A DNA stretch of 64,000 bases from Oceanidesulfovibrio marinus (lineage in GTDB: Bacteria > Desulfobacterota > Desulfovibrionia > Desulfovibrionales > Desulfovibrionaceae), in contig NZ_CP039543.1 of the NCBI RefSeq assembly GCF_013085545.1, positions 2,170,001 through 2,234,000 of the forward strand, given 5' to 3'. The notes beneath the pieces are model-generated. The model was not told the DNA's origin. It worked only from the letters and a program-made list of their open reading frames with translations, and did no database searches. Shown here in pieces: positions 46,543-56,603 of the stretch. Position 1 is the first letter of the stretch; each line of letters opens with the position of its first letter. A program made the position numbers and the translations under genes.

Positions 46543-47676
46543 ACCATCCGTCGTCTCCTTCTCACCCTCGCCCTTTTGCTGGTGCCGCTCTCCGCAAAGG
46601 CCGAAGAGCCCATCAAGATCGGCGCCGTCTTTTCCGTCACCGGTCCGGCGTCGTTTCTAGGCGAGCCTGAAAAGAACACGGCGCTCATGCTGGCCGACAT
46701 GATCAACGAGAACGGCGGCGTGCTCGGCCGTCAGATCGAGATGATCGTCTACGACGACGAGACCGACGTGAACAAGTGCGTGCTTGCCGTGGACAAACTG
46801 CTGAAGAAGGACCATGTGGTCGCGGTGATCGGGCCCTCGGTCTCCGGCAACACCCTGGCCGTGATGAACAAGTTCCCGGCCGCCAAGGTGCCGCTCATCT
46901 CCTGCGCCGCTGCCGAGAAAATCGTGAACCCGGTGAACCCTTGGGTCTTCAAGACGCCGCAGTCCGACCGTCACGCCGTAACGCGCATCCTGGAGCACGC
47001 CAAGGAGCAGGGCTACAAGAACATCGCCATCATCACCGTGTCCAACGGCTTTGGCCAGGCCGGCCGCGCCGTGCTGCAGGAGCTGGTTCCCGAAATGGGC
47101 TTCACCCTGGTGGCCGACGAGGTGTACGGTCCCAAGGATACGGACATGACCGCGCAGCTCACCTCCATCAAGGGCAAGAACCCCGACGCGATCATCTGCT
47201 GGGGCACCAACCCCGGCCCGGCCGTCATCGCCAAGAACCGCGTACAGCTCGGCATGGACACGCCCCTGTACATGAGCCACGGCGTGGCCTCCAAGAAGTT
47301 CATCGAGCTCGCCGGCTCCGCCTCCGAAGGCCTGCTGCTGCCGGCCGGACGGCTCATCGTGGCGAACCAGATATCCGACGACAACCCGCAGAAGCCCGTG
47401 GTTACCGAGTACATCGAGGAGTACGAGGCCGAGTTCAACCAGCCCATCTCCTCCTTTGGCGGCTACGCCTACGACGCCCTGATGCTCGTGACCAAGGCCA
47501 TCGAGATGGGCGGCACCGCCGATCCCACGTCCATCCGCGACAACATCGAGAAGATCGACAACTTCGTGGCCACCGGCGGCGTCTTCAACTTCTCGGCCGA
47601 GGACCACAACGGCCTGGACGCCTCGGCCTTCGAGATGGTCATTATCGAGAACGGCGACTGGAAGATCGTGGAATAA
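46540..47676 (+). CDS. LivK-type branched-chain/aryl amino-acid ABC binding protein, copy 2
   Basis: A 378-residue paralogue of the preceding gene with its own signal peptide (LLLTLALLLVPLSAKA). It shares long nearly identical blocks with copy 1, including RIGAVFS/GPASFLGEPEK-type N-terminus and YMSHGVASKKFIELAGSASEGLLLPAGRL. It lies 265 bp before livH, so it is the likelier partner of the permease, but either protein may deliver ligand to it. Confidence 0.92.
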   Translation: MTIRRLLLTLALLLVPLSAKAEEPIKIGAVFSVTGPASFLGEPEKNTALMLADMINENGGVLGRQIEMIVYDDETDVNKCVLAVDKLLKKDHVVAVIGPSVSGNTLAVMNKFPAAKVPLISCAAAEKIVNPVNPWVFKTPQSDRHAVTRILEHAKEQGYKNIAIITVSNGFGQAGRAVLQELVPEMGFTLVADEVYGPKDTDMTAQLTSIKGKNPDAIICWGTNPGPAVIAKNRVQLGMDTPLYMSHGVASKKFIELAGSASEGLLLPAGRLIVANQISDDNPQKPVVTEYIEEYEAEFNQPISSFGGYAYDALMLVTKAIEMGGTADPTSIRDNIEKIDNFVATGGVFNFSAEDHNGLDASAFEMVIIENGDWKIVE

Positions 47677-47824
47677 TTCGGCGAATCGCCTTCTCGACAA
47701 GAGAAATTTGGCTTGGGGGCAAGGACGGCGAGCTCTGCGCGGAGGGCGTATATCCAAAAAATATTTGACCTCCGGGCGGGGCGAGCCTGACGCTGCCACG
47801 GCCCAGAAGAGCATTTTTGAAGGG

Positions 47825-47871
47825 AAGGGCGCTGCCTCGGCCAAATGCCGCGGAAAGCGCCCTTCTTCTTG
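47825..47871 (+). terminator. Hairpin between livK2 and livH
   Basis: AAGGGCGCT (47825-47833) pairs with AGCGCCCTT (47856-47864), followed by CTTCTT. A weak terminator or attenuator that could keep the permease below the binding protein. A TTGACA (47869-47874) follows it and may mark a secondary promoter. Confidence 0.55.
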
Positions 47872-47941
47872 ACAAGGACCCGCTGCCGCAACAAATATGG
47901 CGGCCTCGTAAACGCACCGGACCAAGCCCACAGACACACAC

Positions 47942-48817
47942 ATGTTCTCAAGCTACCTGCAATACCTCATCTCCGGCCTCACGGTCGGCGCCACCTACGG
48001 CCTCACCGGGCTTGGCTTCACCATTATTTTCAACACCACCGGCATCATCAACTTCGCCCAGGGCGAGTTCGTGATGCTGGGCGGCATGCTCGCCGTGTTC
48101 CTGTACGCCTCGGGCATTCCGCTGCCCCTGGCCCTGCTGGGCGCTATCGTCGCCACCACCATCGTGGGCGCGCTCATGGAGCGCCTCACCATCCGACCGG
48201 TCAAGGGCGGCTCCTCCATCCAGCTGATCATCATCACCATCGGCGTCTCCATCGTCATCCGCGGCATTGTCATGCTCACACTGGGCAAGGACACCTTCGC
48301 CCTGCCGCACTTTTCCGGCGAGACGCCCATCGCCCTGGCCGGCGCGTCCTTCATGCCGCAGAGCGTCTGGATTCTGGCCATCACCGGGCTGATCCTCGCG
48401 GCGCTGCGCTACTTCTTCAAACGGACGCTGTTCGGCAAGGCCATGCTCGCCTGCTCCTTTGATCGCAAGGCCGCCTACCTGGTGGGCGTCAGCGTGGAGC
48501 GCATGGTGCTGTTCTCATTCATGCTTTCGGCTTTCGTGGGGGCCGTGGGCGGCATCATCCTTGCGCCGCTCACTCTCACCTCCTACGACCGGGGCATCAT
48601 GCTGGGGCTCAAAGGCTTTGCCGCATGCATTCTGGGTGGGCTGGGCAACCCCTTCGGTGCGGCGGCCGGCGGGCTGATCATCGGCGTGCTGGAGTCCTTC
48701 GGCGCCGGGCTCATTTCCTCCGGCTACAAGGACGCCTTCGCCTTCATCGTGCTGCTGCTCCTGCTCTTCGTCAAACCCTCGGGCCTGTTCGGCCGGGCGC
48801 AGGTCAAGCGGGTCTAG
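47942..48817 (+). CDS. livH: LivH-type ABC permease
   Basis: A 291-residue inner-membrane permease with about eight helices. The family signatures LSGLTVGATYGLTGLGFTIIFNTTGIINFAQGEFVMLGG and GGLGNPFGAAAGGLIIGVLESF are intact. It pairs with LivM 4 bp downstream to import amino acids or aromatic acids bound by the LivK proteins. Confidence 0.95.
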   Translation: MFSSYLQYLISGLTVGATYGLTGLGFTIIFNTTGIINFAQGEFVMLGGMLAVFLYASGIPLPLALLGAIVATTIVGALMERLTIRPVKGGSSIQLIIITIGVSIVIRGIVMLTLGKDTFALPHFSGETPIALAGASFMPQSVWILAITGLILAALRYFFKRTLFGKAMLACSFDRKAAYLVGVSVERMVLFSFMLSAFVGAVGGIILAPLTLTSYDRGIMLGLKGFAACILGGLGNPFGAAAGGLIIGVLESFGAGLISSGYKDAFAFIVLLLLLFVKPSGLFGRAQVKRV

Positions 48818-48821
48818 GGCC

Positions 48822-49782
48822 ATGCTGCGCGCCATCTCCAAAAGCCTGCTGGTCCCGGCAGTGTTCCTCGGCCTGCTGCTGGTGCTGCCGTTCCTGCTCT
48901 CCAACGAGTACTACGTGAGCGTGCTCATCCTCTGCTGCATCAACGCGATCATCGCGGCCGGGCTGAACCTGCTGATGGGCTACGCCGGCCAGATATCCCT
49001 GGGCCACGCCGCCTTCTACGGCCTGGGCGCCTACGCAACAGCCGTGGCCACGGCCACGTTCGGCCTGCCCATGGAGCTGGGCCTGGTCATCGCCGTGGGC
49101 GGCTCCGCCCTGGTGGCGCTGATCATCGGCATCCCCACGCTCAAGCTCACCGGCCACTACCTGGCCATGGCCACCCTGGGCTTCGGTCTCGTGGTCTTCA
49201 TCTTCTTCAACGAAACCATCTCCCTTACCGGCGGCCCCTCCGGCTTTGTGGGCATCCCGCGGCTCTCACTCTTCGGCGTCACCGTGCAGTCGGACCTGTC
49301 CTACTACTACCTGGTGGCCACGGCCCTGGCCCTGGTCATCTTCATCTCGCGCAACCTCATCGACTCCCGCTTCGGCCGCGCGCTCAAGGCCCTGCACACC
49401 AGCGAAAAGGCCGCGCAGATAGCCGGGGTGGACATTGCCCGCTACAAGCTCATGGTCTTCGTGCTCTCGGCCGCCTTTGCCGGCCTGGCCGGGTTCCTGT
49501 ACGCGCACTACCTTACTTTCATCGCGCCTTCGAGCTTCGGCTTCCTCTACTCCGTGGAGCTCCTGACCATGGTGGTGCTGGGCGGCATGGCCACGCTCTG
49601 GGGCTCGGTGGTCGGCGCGTTTTTCCTCACTTCCCTGCCCGAGTTCCTGCGCGTGTTCGAGAACATCGAGATCCTGCTCTTCGGCGCCATCCTCGTGGTC
49701 TGCATGATGTTCCTGCCCCAGGGCATTGTGGGCGGAATCACAAGCCTGGCCGGCCGGCTCAAATCGCGCAAGGAGGAGAGCG

Positions 49783-49790
<8 letters not shown>
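48822..49790 (+). CDS. livM: LivM-type ABC permease
   Basis: A 322-residue permease with LNLLMGYAGQISLGHAAFYGLGAYA and VLGGMATLWGSVVGAFFLT. Several hydrophobic helices span the length. It overlaps livG by 8 nt, with the livG ribosome site AAGGAGGAG inside its end. Confidence 0.95.
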
Positions 49791-50591
<801 letters not shown>

Positions 50592-50595
<4 letters not shown>

Positions 50596-51332
50596 GTAAA
50601 TCTTCCCTCCTCACCCTGCGCAACGTGGACATCTTCTACGGCCGCATCCACGCCGTGAAGCGCGTCTCCATGCACGTGAATGCCGGCGAGATCGTCGCCC
50701 TTATCGGCGGCAACGGCGCCGGCAAGACCAGCCTGCTCACGGCCATCTCCGGCCTGGTGCGGCCCGCGTCCGGCAGTGTTTCCTACGAGGGCAAGGACAT
50801 CCACAAGGCCCGCGCCGAGCGCATCGTGCGCATGGGCGTCTCCCACGTGCCGGAAGGCCGGCTGGTGTTCGGCCCCATGAGCGTGGCCGACAACCTGGCC
50901 CTGGGCGGGTACGTACGAAAGAGCAAGGAAGAAACCCGCCGCGACATCGATCAGATTTACGCCATGTTCCCGGTGCTGGCCGAGCGCCGCCGCCAGTTGG
51001 CCGGCACGCTCTCCGGCGGCGAGCAGCAGATGCTCGCCATCGGCCGGGCGCTCATGGCCAAGCCGCGCCTGCTGCTTCTGGACGAGCCGTCCATGGGCCT
51101 TGCGCCGCGTATCGCCCGCGACATCTTCAGCCACGTCGTGGAGCTCAAGGAGCGCTTCGGCCTCACTGTGCTGCTGGTGGAGCAGAACGCCAAGAACGCC
51201 CTGCGCATCGCCGACCGCGGCTACGTGCTGGAGACCGGCCGCGTGGTGCTCCAGGGACCGGCCGACGACCTCCTGGCCAACCGCGACGTCCAACGCGCCT
51301 ACCTGGGGCGCGATGTAGCCCGGGAAATGTAA
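50592..51332 (+). CDS. livF: LivF-type ABC ATPase
   Basis: A 246-residue ATPase with GGNGAGKTSLL, LSGGEQQMLAIGRALM and LLLLDEPSMGLAPRI, standard for LivF. It overlaps livG by 4 nt and is followed 12 bp later by the ligase gene, so import and CoA activation are co-transcribed. Confidence 0.96.
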
Positions 51333-51344
51333 AGGGGTACACGC

Positions 51345-52646
51345 ATGTATTGGCAAAAAGACATCGAATGCATGGACCGCGAGGAGCTGACCCAGCTCCA
51401 GCTCGAACGCCTCCAGGCCACCCTCTTCCGCGTCTCCAGAAACGTGCCCCTCTACCGCGCGCGCTTCGAGGAGCACGACATCGACCCCGACTCTTTCCTG
51501 AGCGTGGACGACCTGACCCGCATCCCCTTCACCACCAAGGCCGATATCCGCGAGAACTACCCTTACGGCCTCTTTGCCGTGCCTCTGCGCGAGGTGGTCC
51601 GGCTGCACTCCTCCTCCGGCACCTCGGGCCGGCCCGTTGTGGTCGGCTACACCAGGAACGACGTGAAGCAGTGGTCCGATCTGGACGCGCGCATCCTCTG
51701 CATGGCCGGGCTCGACCAGGACGACGTCCTGCAGATCGCCTTCAGCTACGGCCTGTTCACCGGCGGCTTCGGCCACCACTACGGCGCCGAGCGCCTGGGC
51801 GCGTCCGTTATCCCCAGCTCCAGCGGCAACACCAAGAAGCAGCTCGCGATCATGCAGGACTACCGCACCACCGCCCTGGCCTGCACGCCCAGCTACGCCC
51901 TGCACCTGGCCGACGTCATGGAGGAGGAAGGCATCAACCCCAACGCCCTGACCCTGCGCTGGGGCCTGTTCGGGGCCGAGGCCTGGTCCGAGAACATGCG
52001 CCGGGAGATCGAGTCCCGGCTCAAGATCACAGCCACGGACAACTACGGCCTGTCCGAAATCATGGGGCCCGGCGTTGCCGGCGAGTGTCTGGAGCAAGGC
52101 GGCCTGCACGTCAACGAAGACGCCTTCCTTTTCGAGATCGTCAACCCAGACACCGGCGAGCCCGTGCCCGACGGCGAGGTGGGCGAGCTTGTCATCACCA
52201 CGCTCACCAAGGAAGCCTTCCCCATGGTCCGCTTCCGCACCGGGGACCTCACCCGCCGCATCGTGGAGCCCTGCCCCTGCGGCCGCACCCACCACCGCAT
52301 CAGCCGCATCCTGGGCCGCGTGGACGACATGATCACCATCAAAGGCGTCAATGTCTTCCCCTCGCAGGTGGAGCAGATCCTCATGGACGCCCAAGGCGCC
52401 GTGCCCCGCTTCCAGATCGTGGTGGAACGCGACGCCGGACACCTGGACCGCGCCACCATCCACCTGGAAGTCTCGGAGTCTATCCTCTTCGACCAGATGC
52501 GCGAAAGCCAGGAGTTCCTCGCCTCGCTCAAAAAGCGCCTCGCCTCCGAGCTCGGCGTGGGCTTCGAAGTCTCCCTGGTCGGTAAACGCACCCTGCCCCG
52601 CGGCGAAGAAAAAATGAAACGCGTCATCGACAAACGATCGTTCTAG
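51345..52646 (+). CDS. Phenylacetate-CoA ligase (PaaK family)
   Basis: A 433-residue adenylate-forming enzyme that activates an aryl acid with ATP and CoA. Motifs include the phosphate loop SSSGTSGRPVVVGYT, IPSSSGNTKKQL, TDNYGLSEIMGPGVAGEC and the C-terminal GRVDDMITIKGVNVFPSQVEQIL. In anaerobes such enzymes often act with indolepyruvate oxidoreductase in aromatic amino-acid oxidation; that partner is not present here. Its place at the end of the liv operon suggests uptake of aromatic or branched-chain acids feeding a CoA thioester pathway. Confidence 0.93.
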   Translation: MYWQKDIECMDREELTQLQLERLQATLFRVSRNVPLYRARFEEHDIDPDSFLSVDDLTRIPFTTKADIRENYPYGLFAVPLREVVRLHSSSGTSGRPVVVGYTRNDVKQWSDLDARILCMAGLDQDDVLQIAFSYGLFTGGFGHHYGAERLGASVIPSSSGNTKKQLAIMQDYRTTALACTPSYALHLADVMEEEGINPNALTLRWGLFGAEAWSENMRREIESRLKITATDNYGLSEIMGPGVAGECLEQGGLHVNEDAFLFEIVNPDTGEPVPDGEVGELVITTLTKEAFPMVRFRTGDLTRRIVEPCPCGRTHHRISRILGRVDDMITIKGVNVFPSQVEQILMDAQGAVPRFQIVVERDAGHLDRATIHLEVSESILFDQMRESQEFLASLKKRLASELGVGFEVSLVGKRTLPRGEEKMKRVIDKRSF

Positions 52647-52667
52647 GGCTTGATTCCAAAGGCGTAC

Positions 52668-52783
52668 TGAGGGACGCTGTCCCTCAGCCTCCCTGCCAGA
52701 GGAACTCAGTTCCCCTGGACTCCAGAAATGGGTTCAGGGAGCAATGCTCCCTGGTGGGGTGCCCGAGGGGCAAGGCCCCTCGG
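52668..52783. repeat. Four-hairpin intergenic repeat, family B, copy 2
   Basis: Same four-stem layout as 4323-4432: stems at 52668-52686 (8 bp), 52696-52718 (9 of 10 pairs), 52735-52753 (8 bp) and 52763-52783 (8 bp). Loop GCT of the first stem and AAT of the third are conserved while several stem pairs differ and still pair. It lies 21 bp after the ligase stop. Confidence 0.75.
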
Positions 52784-52819
52784 ACTGCGACAGTTGCTCG
52801 CTTCGGTAAGGAGACGCGC

Positions 52820-53302
52820 ATGATCGAGATTCAGATACCCGGGCTCCGCGTGTTGCGTGTGCGGACGCTGGTTTTGGACTACAACGGCACCCTGGCCTGC
52901 GACGGCGCGTTGCTGCCCGGCGTGTCCGAACGGCTGCGGGAGCTGTCCAAATCCCTGGACATCGTGGTGGCGACGGCCGATACCTGCGGCACGGTGGAGC
53001 ACGCCATGGACGGGTTGCCCGCCACGGTTCACAACTTGGCCATGCGGCAGGACCGTTCGGTGGACGAGGACGAGGCCAAGGCCCGCCTTGTACGCGCGCT
53101 GCAGCACGACGTCGTGTTTGTGGGCAACGGCCGCAACGACGCCCCGGCTCTGCGCGCCGCTGCCCTGGGCATCGCCATCATCCAGGCCGAGTGCGCAGCA
53201 ACCGCCGCACTGGTCGCCGCGGATATCGTCGCCACCGACATCACGAATGTGCTGGACCTCTTCATCAAGCCCAAACGCCTGATCGCCGACCTGCGGGTCT
53301 GA
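52820..53302 (+). CDS. Small HAD-superfamily protein, P-type-ATPase-like catalytic domain
   Basis: A 160-residue soluble HAD domain with nucleophile D20 in LDYNGTLACDG, TAD in the second motif and GNGRNDAPALR in the last. The usual second aspartate of DxD is an asparagine (N22), as in the soluble relatives of P-type ATPases, which argues against a simple phosphatase. Partner and substrate unknown. TAAGGAG lies 6 nt before the ATG. Confidence 0.8.
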   Translation: MIEIQIPGLRVLRVRTLVLDYNGTLACDGALLPGVSERLRELSKSLDIVVATADTCGTVEHAMDGLPATVHNLAMRQDRSVDEDEAKARLVRALQHDVVFVGNGRNDAPALRAAALGIAIIQAECAATAALVAADIVATDITNVLDLFIKPKRLIADLRV

Positions 53303-53355
53303 TCCCGCCGTCGCCTCTTCCGCTCGTTCAGTCACCCGGCTTGCTCACGGTTGCT

Positions 53356-53428
53356 TGAGAAAGTTTCTCACGCTTCCGGTTGACAGCGCACCGATTTGGT
53401 ATGATTCTTTTGTTGAGAATACTTCTCA
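53356..53428 (+). promoter_or_regulatory. Promoter with two Fur-like palindromes
   Basis: TGAGAAA-G-TTTCTCA (53356-53370) and TGAGAAT-A-CTTCTCA (53414-53428) are two perfect 7-1-7 inverted repeats of the Fur-box type, with centres 58 bp apart. Between them lie TTGACA (53380-53385) and an extended -10, TGG-TATGAT (53400-53405, 14-bp spacer). A Fur-family regulator is likely; iron is the natural guess but not proven. Confidence 0.65.
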
Positions 53429-53458
53429 ATGAACACAAAAAACCATCCGGAGTGCTCC

Positions 53459-53689
53459 ATGAGCCTTGATACTGCCATCGTCGCCATCATCGTCCTGCTC
53501 GCGGCGATTTACGCCGGCCGCAAGCTCTACCGCCAGGCCATGCACAGGGAAACGTGCGGCTCCTGCGGCGGTTGCTGCCCCACGCCAGACGAACGCGAGC
53601 CCAACAGACAGGCCGCCGGCCAGAGCGCGTGCTGCGGCTGTGCGTCCCACTCTACCGGCGCGCCCATAGGCGACAGGCCCGAGCGCTGA
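53459..53689 (+). CDS. Small Cys-rich membrane protein, FeoB-associated-like
   Basis: A 76-residue protein with one N-terminal transmembrane helix (LDTAIVAIIVLLAAIYAGRKLY) and a cytoplasmic-type Cys-rich tail (CGSCGGCCP and CCGC), eight cysteines in all. The layout matches FeoB-associated Cys-rich membrane proteins (PF12669), which act in ferrous iron import, but no feoAB is near. An upstream in-frame start at 53429 exists; ATG at 53459 has GGAG upstream and starts the helix correctly. Confidence 0.75.
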   Translation: MSLDTAIVAIIVLLAAIYAGRKLYRQAMHRETCGSCGGCCPTPDEREPNRQAAGQSACCGCASHSTGAPIGDRPER

Positions 53690-53803
53690 TCTGAAACGCC
53701 CGCGGCTTTCCTGTTTCAACTTTCCGGGCGCATCCTGCCCGAGTATCCGTCTTTCCCGGCGCGTATCCCTGCTGCCCCACCGTCCTGATCTTGTCTGACC
53801 AAC

Positions 53804-53837
53804 AAAAAAGAGCGGCCCCCATGCAGGGACCGCTCTT
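53804..53837 (-). terminator. Terminator of the OmpH-like lipoprotein gene
   Basis: On the minus strand AAGAGCGG pairs with CCGCTCTT around a 14-nt interior and is followed by TTTTTTGTT. Confidence 0.85.
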
Positions 53838-53864
53838 CGAATGGTGCGTCAGAAACGCTGCGCG

Positions 53865-54566
53865 CTACTCGGTGGCGTTGGCACCTGTAGCGTTGGCGCC
53901 AGAGGCATTCTCGGCGGCAGGCGCTTCGGGGGCCTCAGTGGCAGGAGCCGCCGTGGCGTTCTCCGGAGCGGTCTTTTCCATTGAGGACTCCTGCGCGGCC
54001 GGGGCTTCTTCGGCAGCCGGCTTGGGCGTCAGGTCAAAGGTCGCCGGGTCGATCTCGGGCAGCTCGACCTTGGCGGCGTTCAGCGCTTCGATGACCTGGG
54101 TCGTGATGTCCACGTCAGGATCGAAGGAAACCGCGTTCTCCTGGCCGAAGACGACAGCGATGCCGTGGTCCTCGCGGTACTTGGTAAGCACGCTCACGTA
54201 CTTCTCCTGCACGGCGTCGTACAGGGCGCGCTGCTGGTTGTTCATGATGTCCTGGTACTGTTGCACGGCGCCGCGGAAGCCGGCCACATCCTGGTCAGTG
54301 CCATTCTGGGCCTTGGTCTGCATCGCGGTCAGCTGCTCGCGCAGGGACTTGTTCAGCTCGTTGAGCATCTTCACGCCCTCGAGGCCGGCGTTGGACTCGT
54401 TGAACACGCGGGACTCGTCAACCACGGCCACATGCATCGCGGGTTCGGACTTGTCGCCGGTATCGCTCTTCGTGGCCGGCTCCTGCGAGCAGCCGGCGGC
54501 AAGGACGAGGACACAAAGGAAAAGACCCGTGGCAAGGCGCAGGGGACGAGAAAAAATACGGTTCAT
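53865..54566 (-). CDS. OmpH/Skp-like periplasmic lipoprotein
   Basis: A 233-residue protein with a lipoprotein signal (FLCVLVLAAGCSQEP, lipobox Cys) and an OmpH/Skp-like coiled-coil body (VAVVDESRVFNESNAGLEG...LREQLTAMQ). The last 60 residues are Ala/Glu/Pro-rich with ATEAPEAPAAENASGANATGANATE low complexity. It may be an outer-membrane-protein chaperone or spacer. AAGGAG lies 9 nt before the ATG. A candidate promoter with an exact TATAAT lies at 54742-54737. Confidence 0.78.
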   Translation of the reverse strand: MNRIFSRPLRLATGLFLCVLVLAAGCSQEPATKSDTGDKSEPAMHVAVVDESRVFNESNAGLEGVKMLNELNKSLREQLTAMQTKAQNGTDQDVAGFRGAVQQYQDIMNNQQRALYDAVQEKYVSVLTKYREDHGIAVVFGQENAVSFDPDVDITTQVIEALNAAKVELPEIDPATFDLTPKPAAEEAPAAQESSMEKTAPENATAAPATEAPEAPAAENASGANATGANATE

Positions 54567-54850
54567 GGCAATCAGCTCCTTAATTTCTATGCTGGTCGTG
54601 ACTGTGGCGCGGCAGCCCTGCCGCACGACTGGTGGGCTGTGAGGCCTGCCGAAAGAAACACTTCCTACCTGTGCAGCACCGCCCTGGCAAGGGGGTTGCT
54701 TGGTAAACGCCATATTATTGCACAAAATTCACCCGAATTATATCCTTTTGCACCACTTTTGGGCAGAGCGCGGCGCGAATTGTCACAGCCGACCCCATGC
54801 GCTACCGTTCCCGGAAAATGCAACACTGCCTTCATTCTCAGGAGAACTCC

Positions 54851-55267
54851 ATGAAATCATACCGTAAAGAGCTCTGGTTCAATGTCCCGGCGCGCATGGA
54901 CTTCGTGCACATCACTCCGGACGTGGAAGAGTGCCTGCGCGAGTCCGGCATCCAGGAAGGATTGGTGCTGGTCAACGCCATGCACATCACGGCCTCCGTG
55001 TTCATCAATGACAACGAGTCCGGCCTGCATCACGACTACAAGAAGTGGCTGGAGAAGCTGGCCCCGCACGAGCCTGTTGCCGGCTACCAGCACAACGTGG
55101 GCGAGGACAATGCCGACGCGCACATGAAGCGCCAGATCATGGGCCGCGAGGTCGTGGTCGCCATCACCAATGGCAAGCTGGACCTGGGCACCTGGGAGCG
55201 CATCTTCTACGGCGAGTTCGACGGCCGCCGTAACAAGCGCGTGCTCGTCAAGATCATCGGGGAGTAG
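54851..55267 (+). CDS. YjbQ/UPF0047 family protein
   Basis: A 138-residue protein of the YjbQ family, described as secondary thiamine-phosphate synthase activity, with [49 protein letters not shown] and [15 protein letters not shown] all matching. The physiological role is unsettled. AGGAG lies 6 nt upstream of the ATG at 54851. Divergent from the OmpH-like gene. Confidence 0.9.
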   Translation: MKSYRKELWFNVPARMDFVHITPDVEECLRESGIQEGLVLVNAMHITASVFINDNESGLHHDYKKWLEKLAPHEPVAGYQHNVGEDNADAHMKRQIMGREVVVAITNGKLDLGTWERIFYGEFDGRRNKRVLVKIIGE

Positions 55268-55446
55268 TTCGGACCGGCGACCGGCGGCATTGCGACGTTC
55301 GGGCAGTATGACGTGGCGGCCTGTGCGCCTCTCCGGGCGCGGTCCTGCACCGACTTGTTCTCTCATTGGATTTCACCTTGCCCCTGCTGCCGCACAACGG
55401 CTAGGCTGTGCGGAATTACTTACAATCCACCGGCAAGGACATCGCC

Positions 55447-56499
55447 ATGAACAAGACGGACACCATATACATCGCCGGCCACCGCGGCATGGTGGGCTCG
55501 GCCTGCCGCCGTCAGCTGGAGTCCCGGGGCTACGCCAACCTCGTCTTCCGCACCTCCAGGGAGCTGGACCTCACCCGCCAGGCCGATGTGGAGGCGTTCT
55601 TTGCCGAGACCAGGCCGGACCACGTGATCCTGGCCGCGGCCAAGGTGGGCGGCATCCTGGCCAACGCCACCCATCCGGCCGAGTTCATTTACACAAACAT
55701 TGCCATCCAGACCAACATCCTGCACGCGGCGTACAGGCAGGGCGTGCGCAGCCTCGTCTTCCTGGGCTCGTCATGCATCTACCCCAAGTTCTGCCCGCAG
55801 CCCATCAGCGAAGAATATCTACTGACCTCCGATCTGGAAAAGACCAACGAGGCTTACGCCATCGCCAAGATCGCCGGCGTGAAGATGTGCGAGCACTACA
55901 ACGGGCAGTACGGCACAAAGTTCTGGGCGCTCATGCCCACCAACTTGTACGGCGAGAACGACCACTTCGGCCTGGAAGGCAGCCACGTGCTCCCGGCCAT
56001 GATCCGCAAGTTCCACCTGGCCAAACTGGCCGCGGCCGGCGATGCGGACGCCATCCGCAGGGACGTGGAGCGCTGGGGCTCCATCCCGCAAGACGTGCGC
56101 GAGAGCCTGACCCTGGACGATACGCTGGAAGTGCAGGACCCCGCCGCCGTGGCCGTGCGGCTGTGGGGTACGGGCACGCCGCGCCGGGAGATGATGCACG
56201 TGGACGATCTGGCCCGCGCCTGCGTGCATGTGCTGGAACGCGGCGAGGAGCTGCCCCCGCAGCTGGTCAACGTGGGCACCGGCCAGGACATGACCATTGC
56301 CGAGCTGGCCGACACGGTACGGCGCGTGGTGGGGTTCGAGGGGCCGATCGTCTGGGACGACACTAAGCCGGGCGGTACGCCGCGCAAGGTGCTGGACGTG
56401 TCCAGGCTCACAGCCATGGGGTTCGCGCCCTCCATCACTCTGGAGGACGGCGTGGCGGGCAGCTACGCCTGGTATCAGGCGCAGCTCGAAGGAAGGTAG
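55447..56499 (+). CDS. GDP-L-fucose synthase (epimerase/reductase)
   Basis: A 350-residue SDR enzyme making GDP-L-fucose from GDP-4-keto-6-deoxymannose. NADP motif is IAGHRGMVGSA; the YxxxK catalytic pair is YAIAKIAG; GSSCIYPKFCPQPI is characteristic. It is longer than the usual 310-320 residues because about 25 residues (DADAIRRDVERWGSIPQDV..) are inserted before VRLWGTGTPRREMMH. No gmd gene is nearby, so its substrate supplier is elsewhere. Confidence 0.93.
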   Translation: MNKTDTIYIAGHRGMVGSACRRQLESRGYANLVFRTSRELDLTRQADVEAFFAETRPDHVILAAAKVGGILANATHPAEFIYTNIAIQTNILHAAYRQGVRSLVFLGSSCIYPKFCPQPISEEYLLTSDLEKTNEAYAIAKIAGVKMCEHYNGQYGTKFWALMPTNLYGENDHFGLEGSHVLPAMIRKFHLAKLAAAGDADAIRRDVERWGSIPQDVRESLTLDDTLEVQDPAAVAVRLWGTGTPRREMMHVDDLARACVHVLERGEELPPQLVNVGTGQDMTIAELADTVRRVVGFEGPIVWDDTKPGGTPRKVLDVSRLTAMGFAPSITLEDGVAGSYAWYQAQLEGR

Positions 56500-56503
56500 C
56501 CGG

Positions 56504-56531
56504 AAAACGCCGCACCACAGCGGCGTTTCTC
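56504..56531 (+). terminator. Terminator after GDP-fucose synthase
   Basis: AAACGCCGC pairs with GCGGCGTTT around ACCACA, followed by a weak CTC tail. Confidence 0.7.
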
Positions 56532-56603
56532 AGATCCATCACTCAAATAGAAGTAGACGTCGGGGTTATTTCGGGGCTGCCGGCGCGGCCTGATGTGCGC
56601 GTG

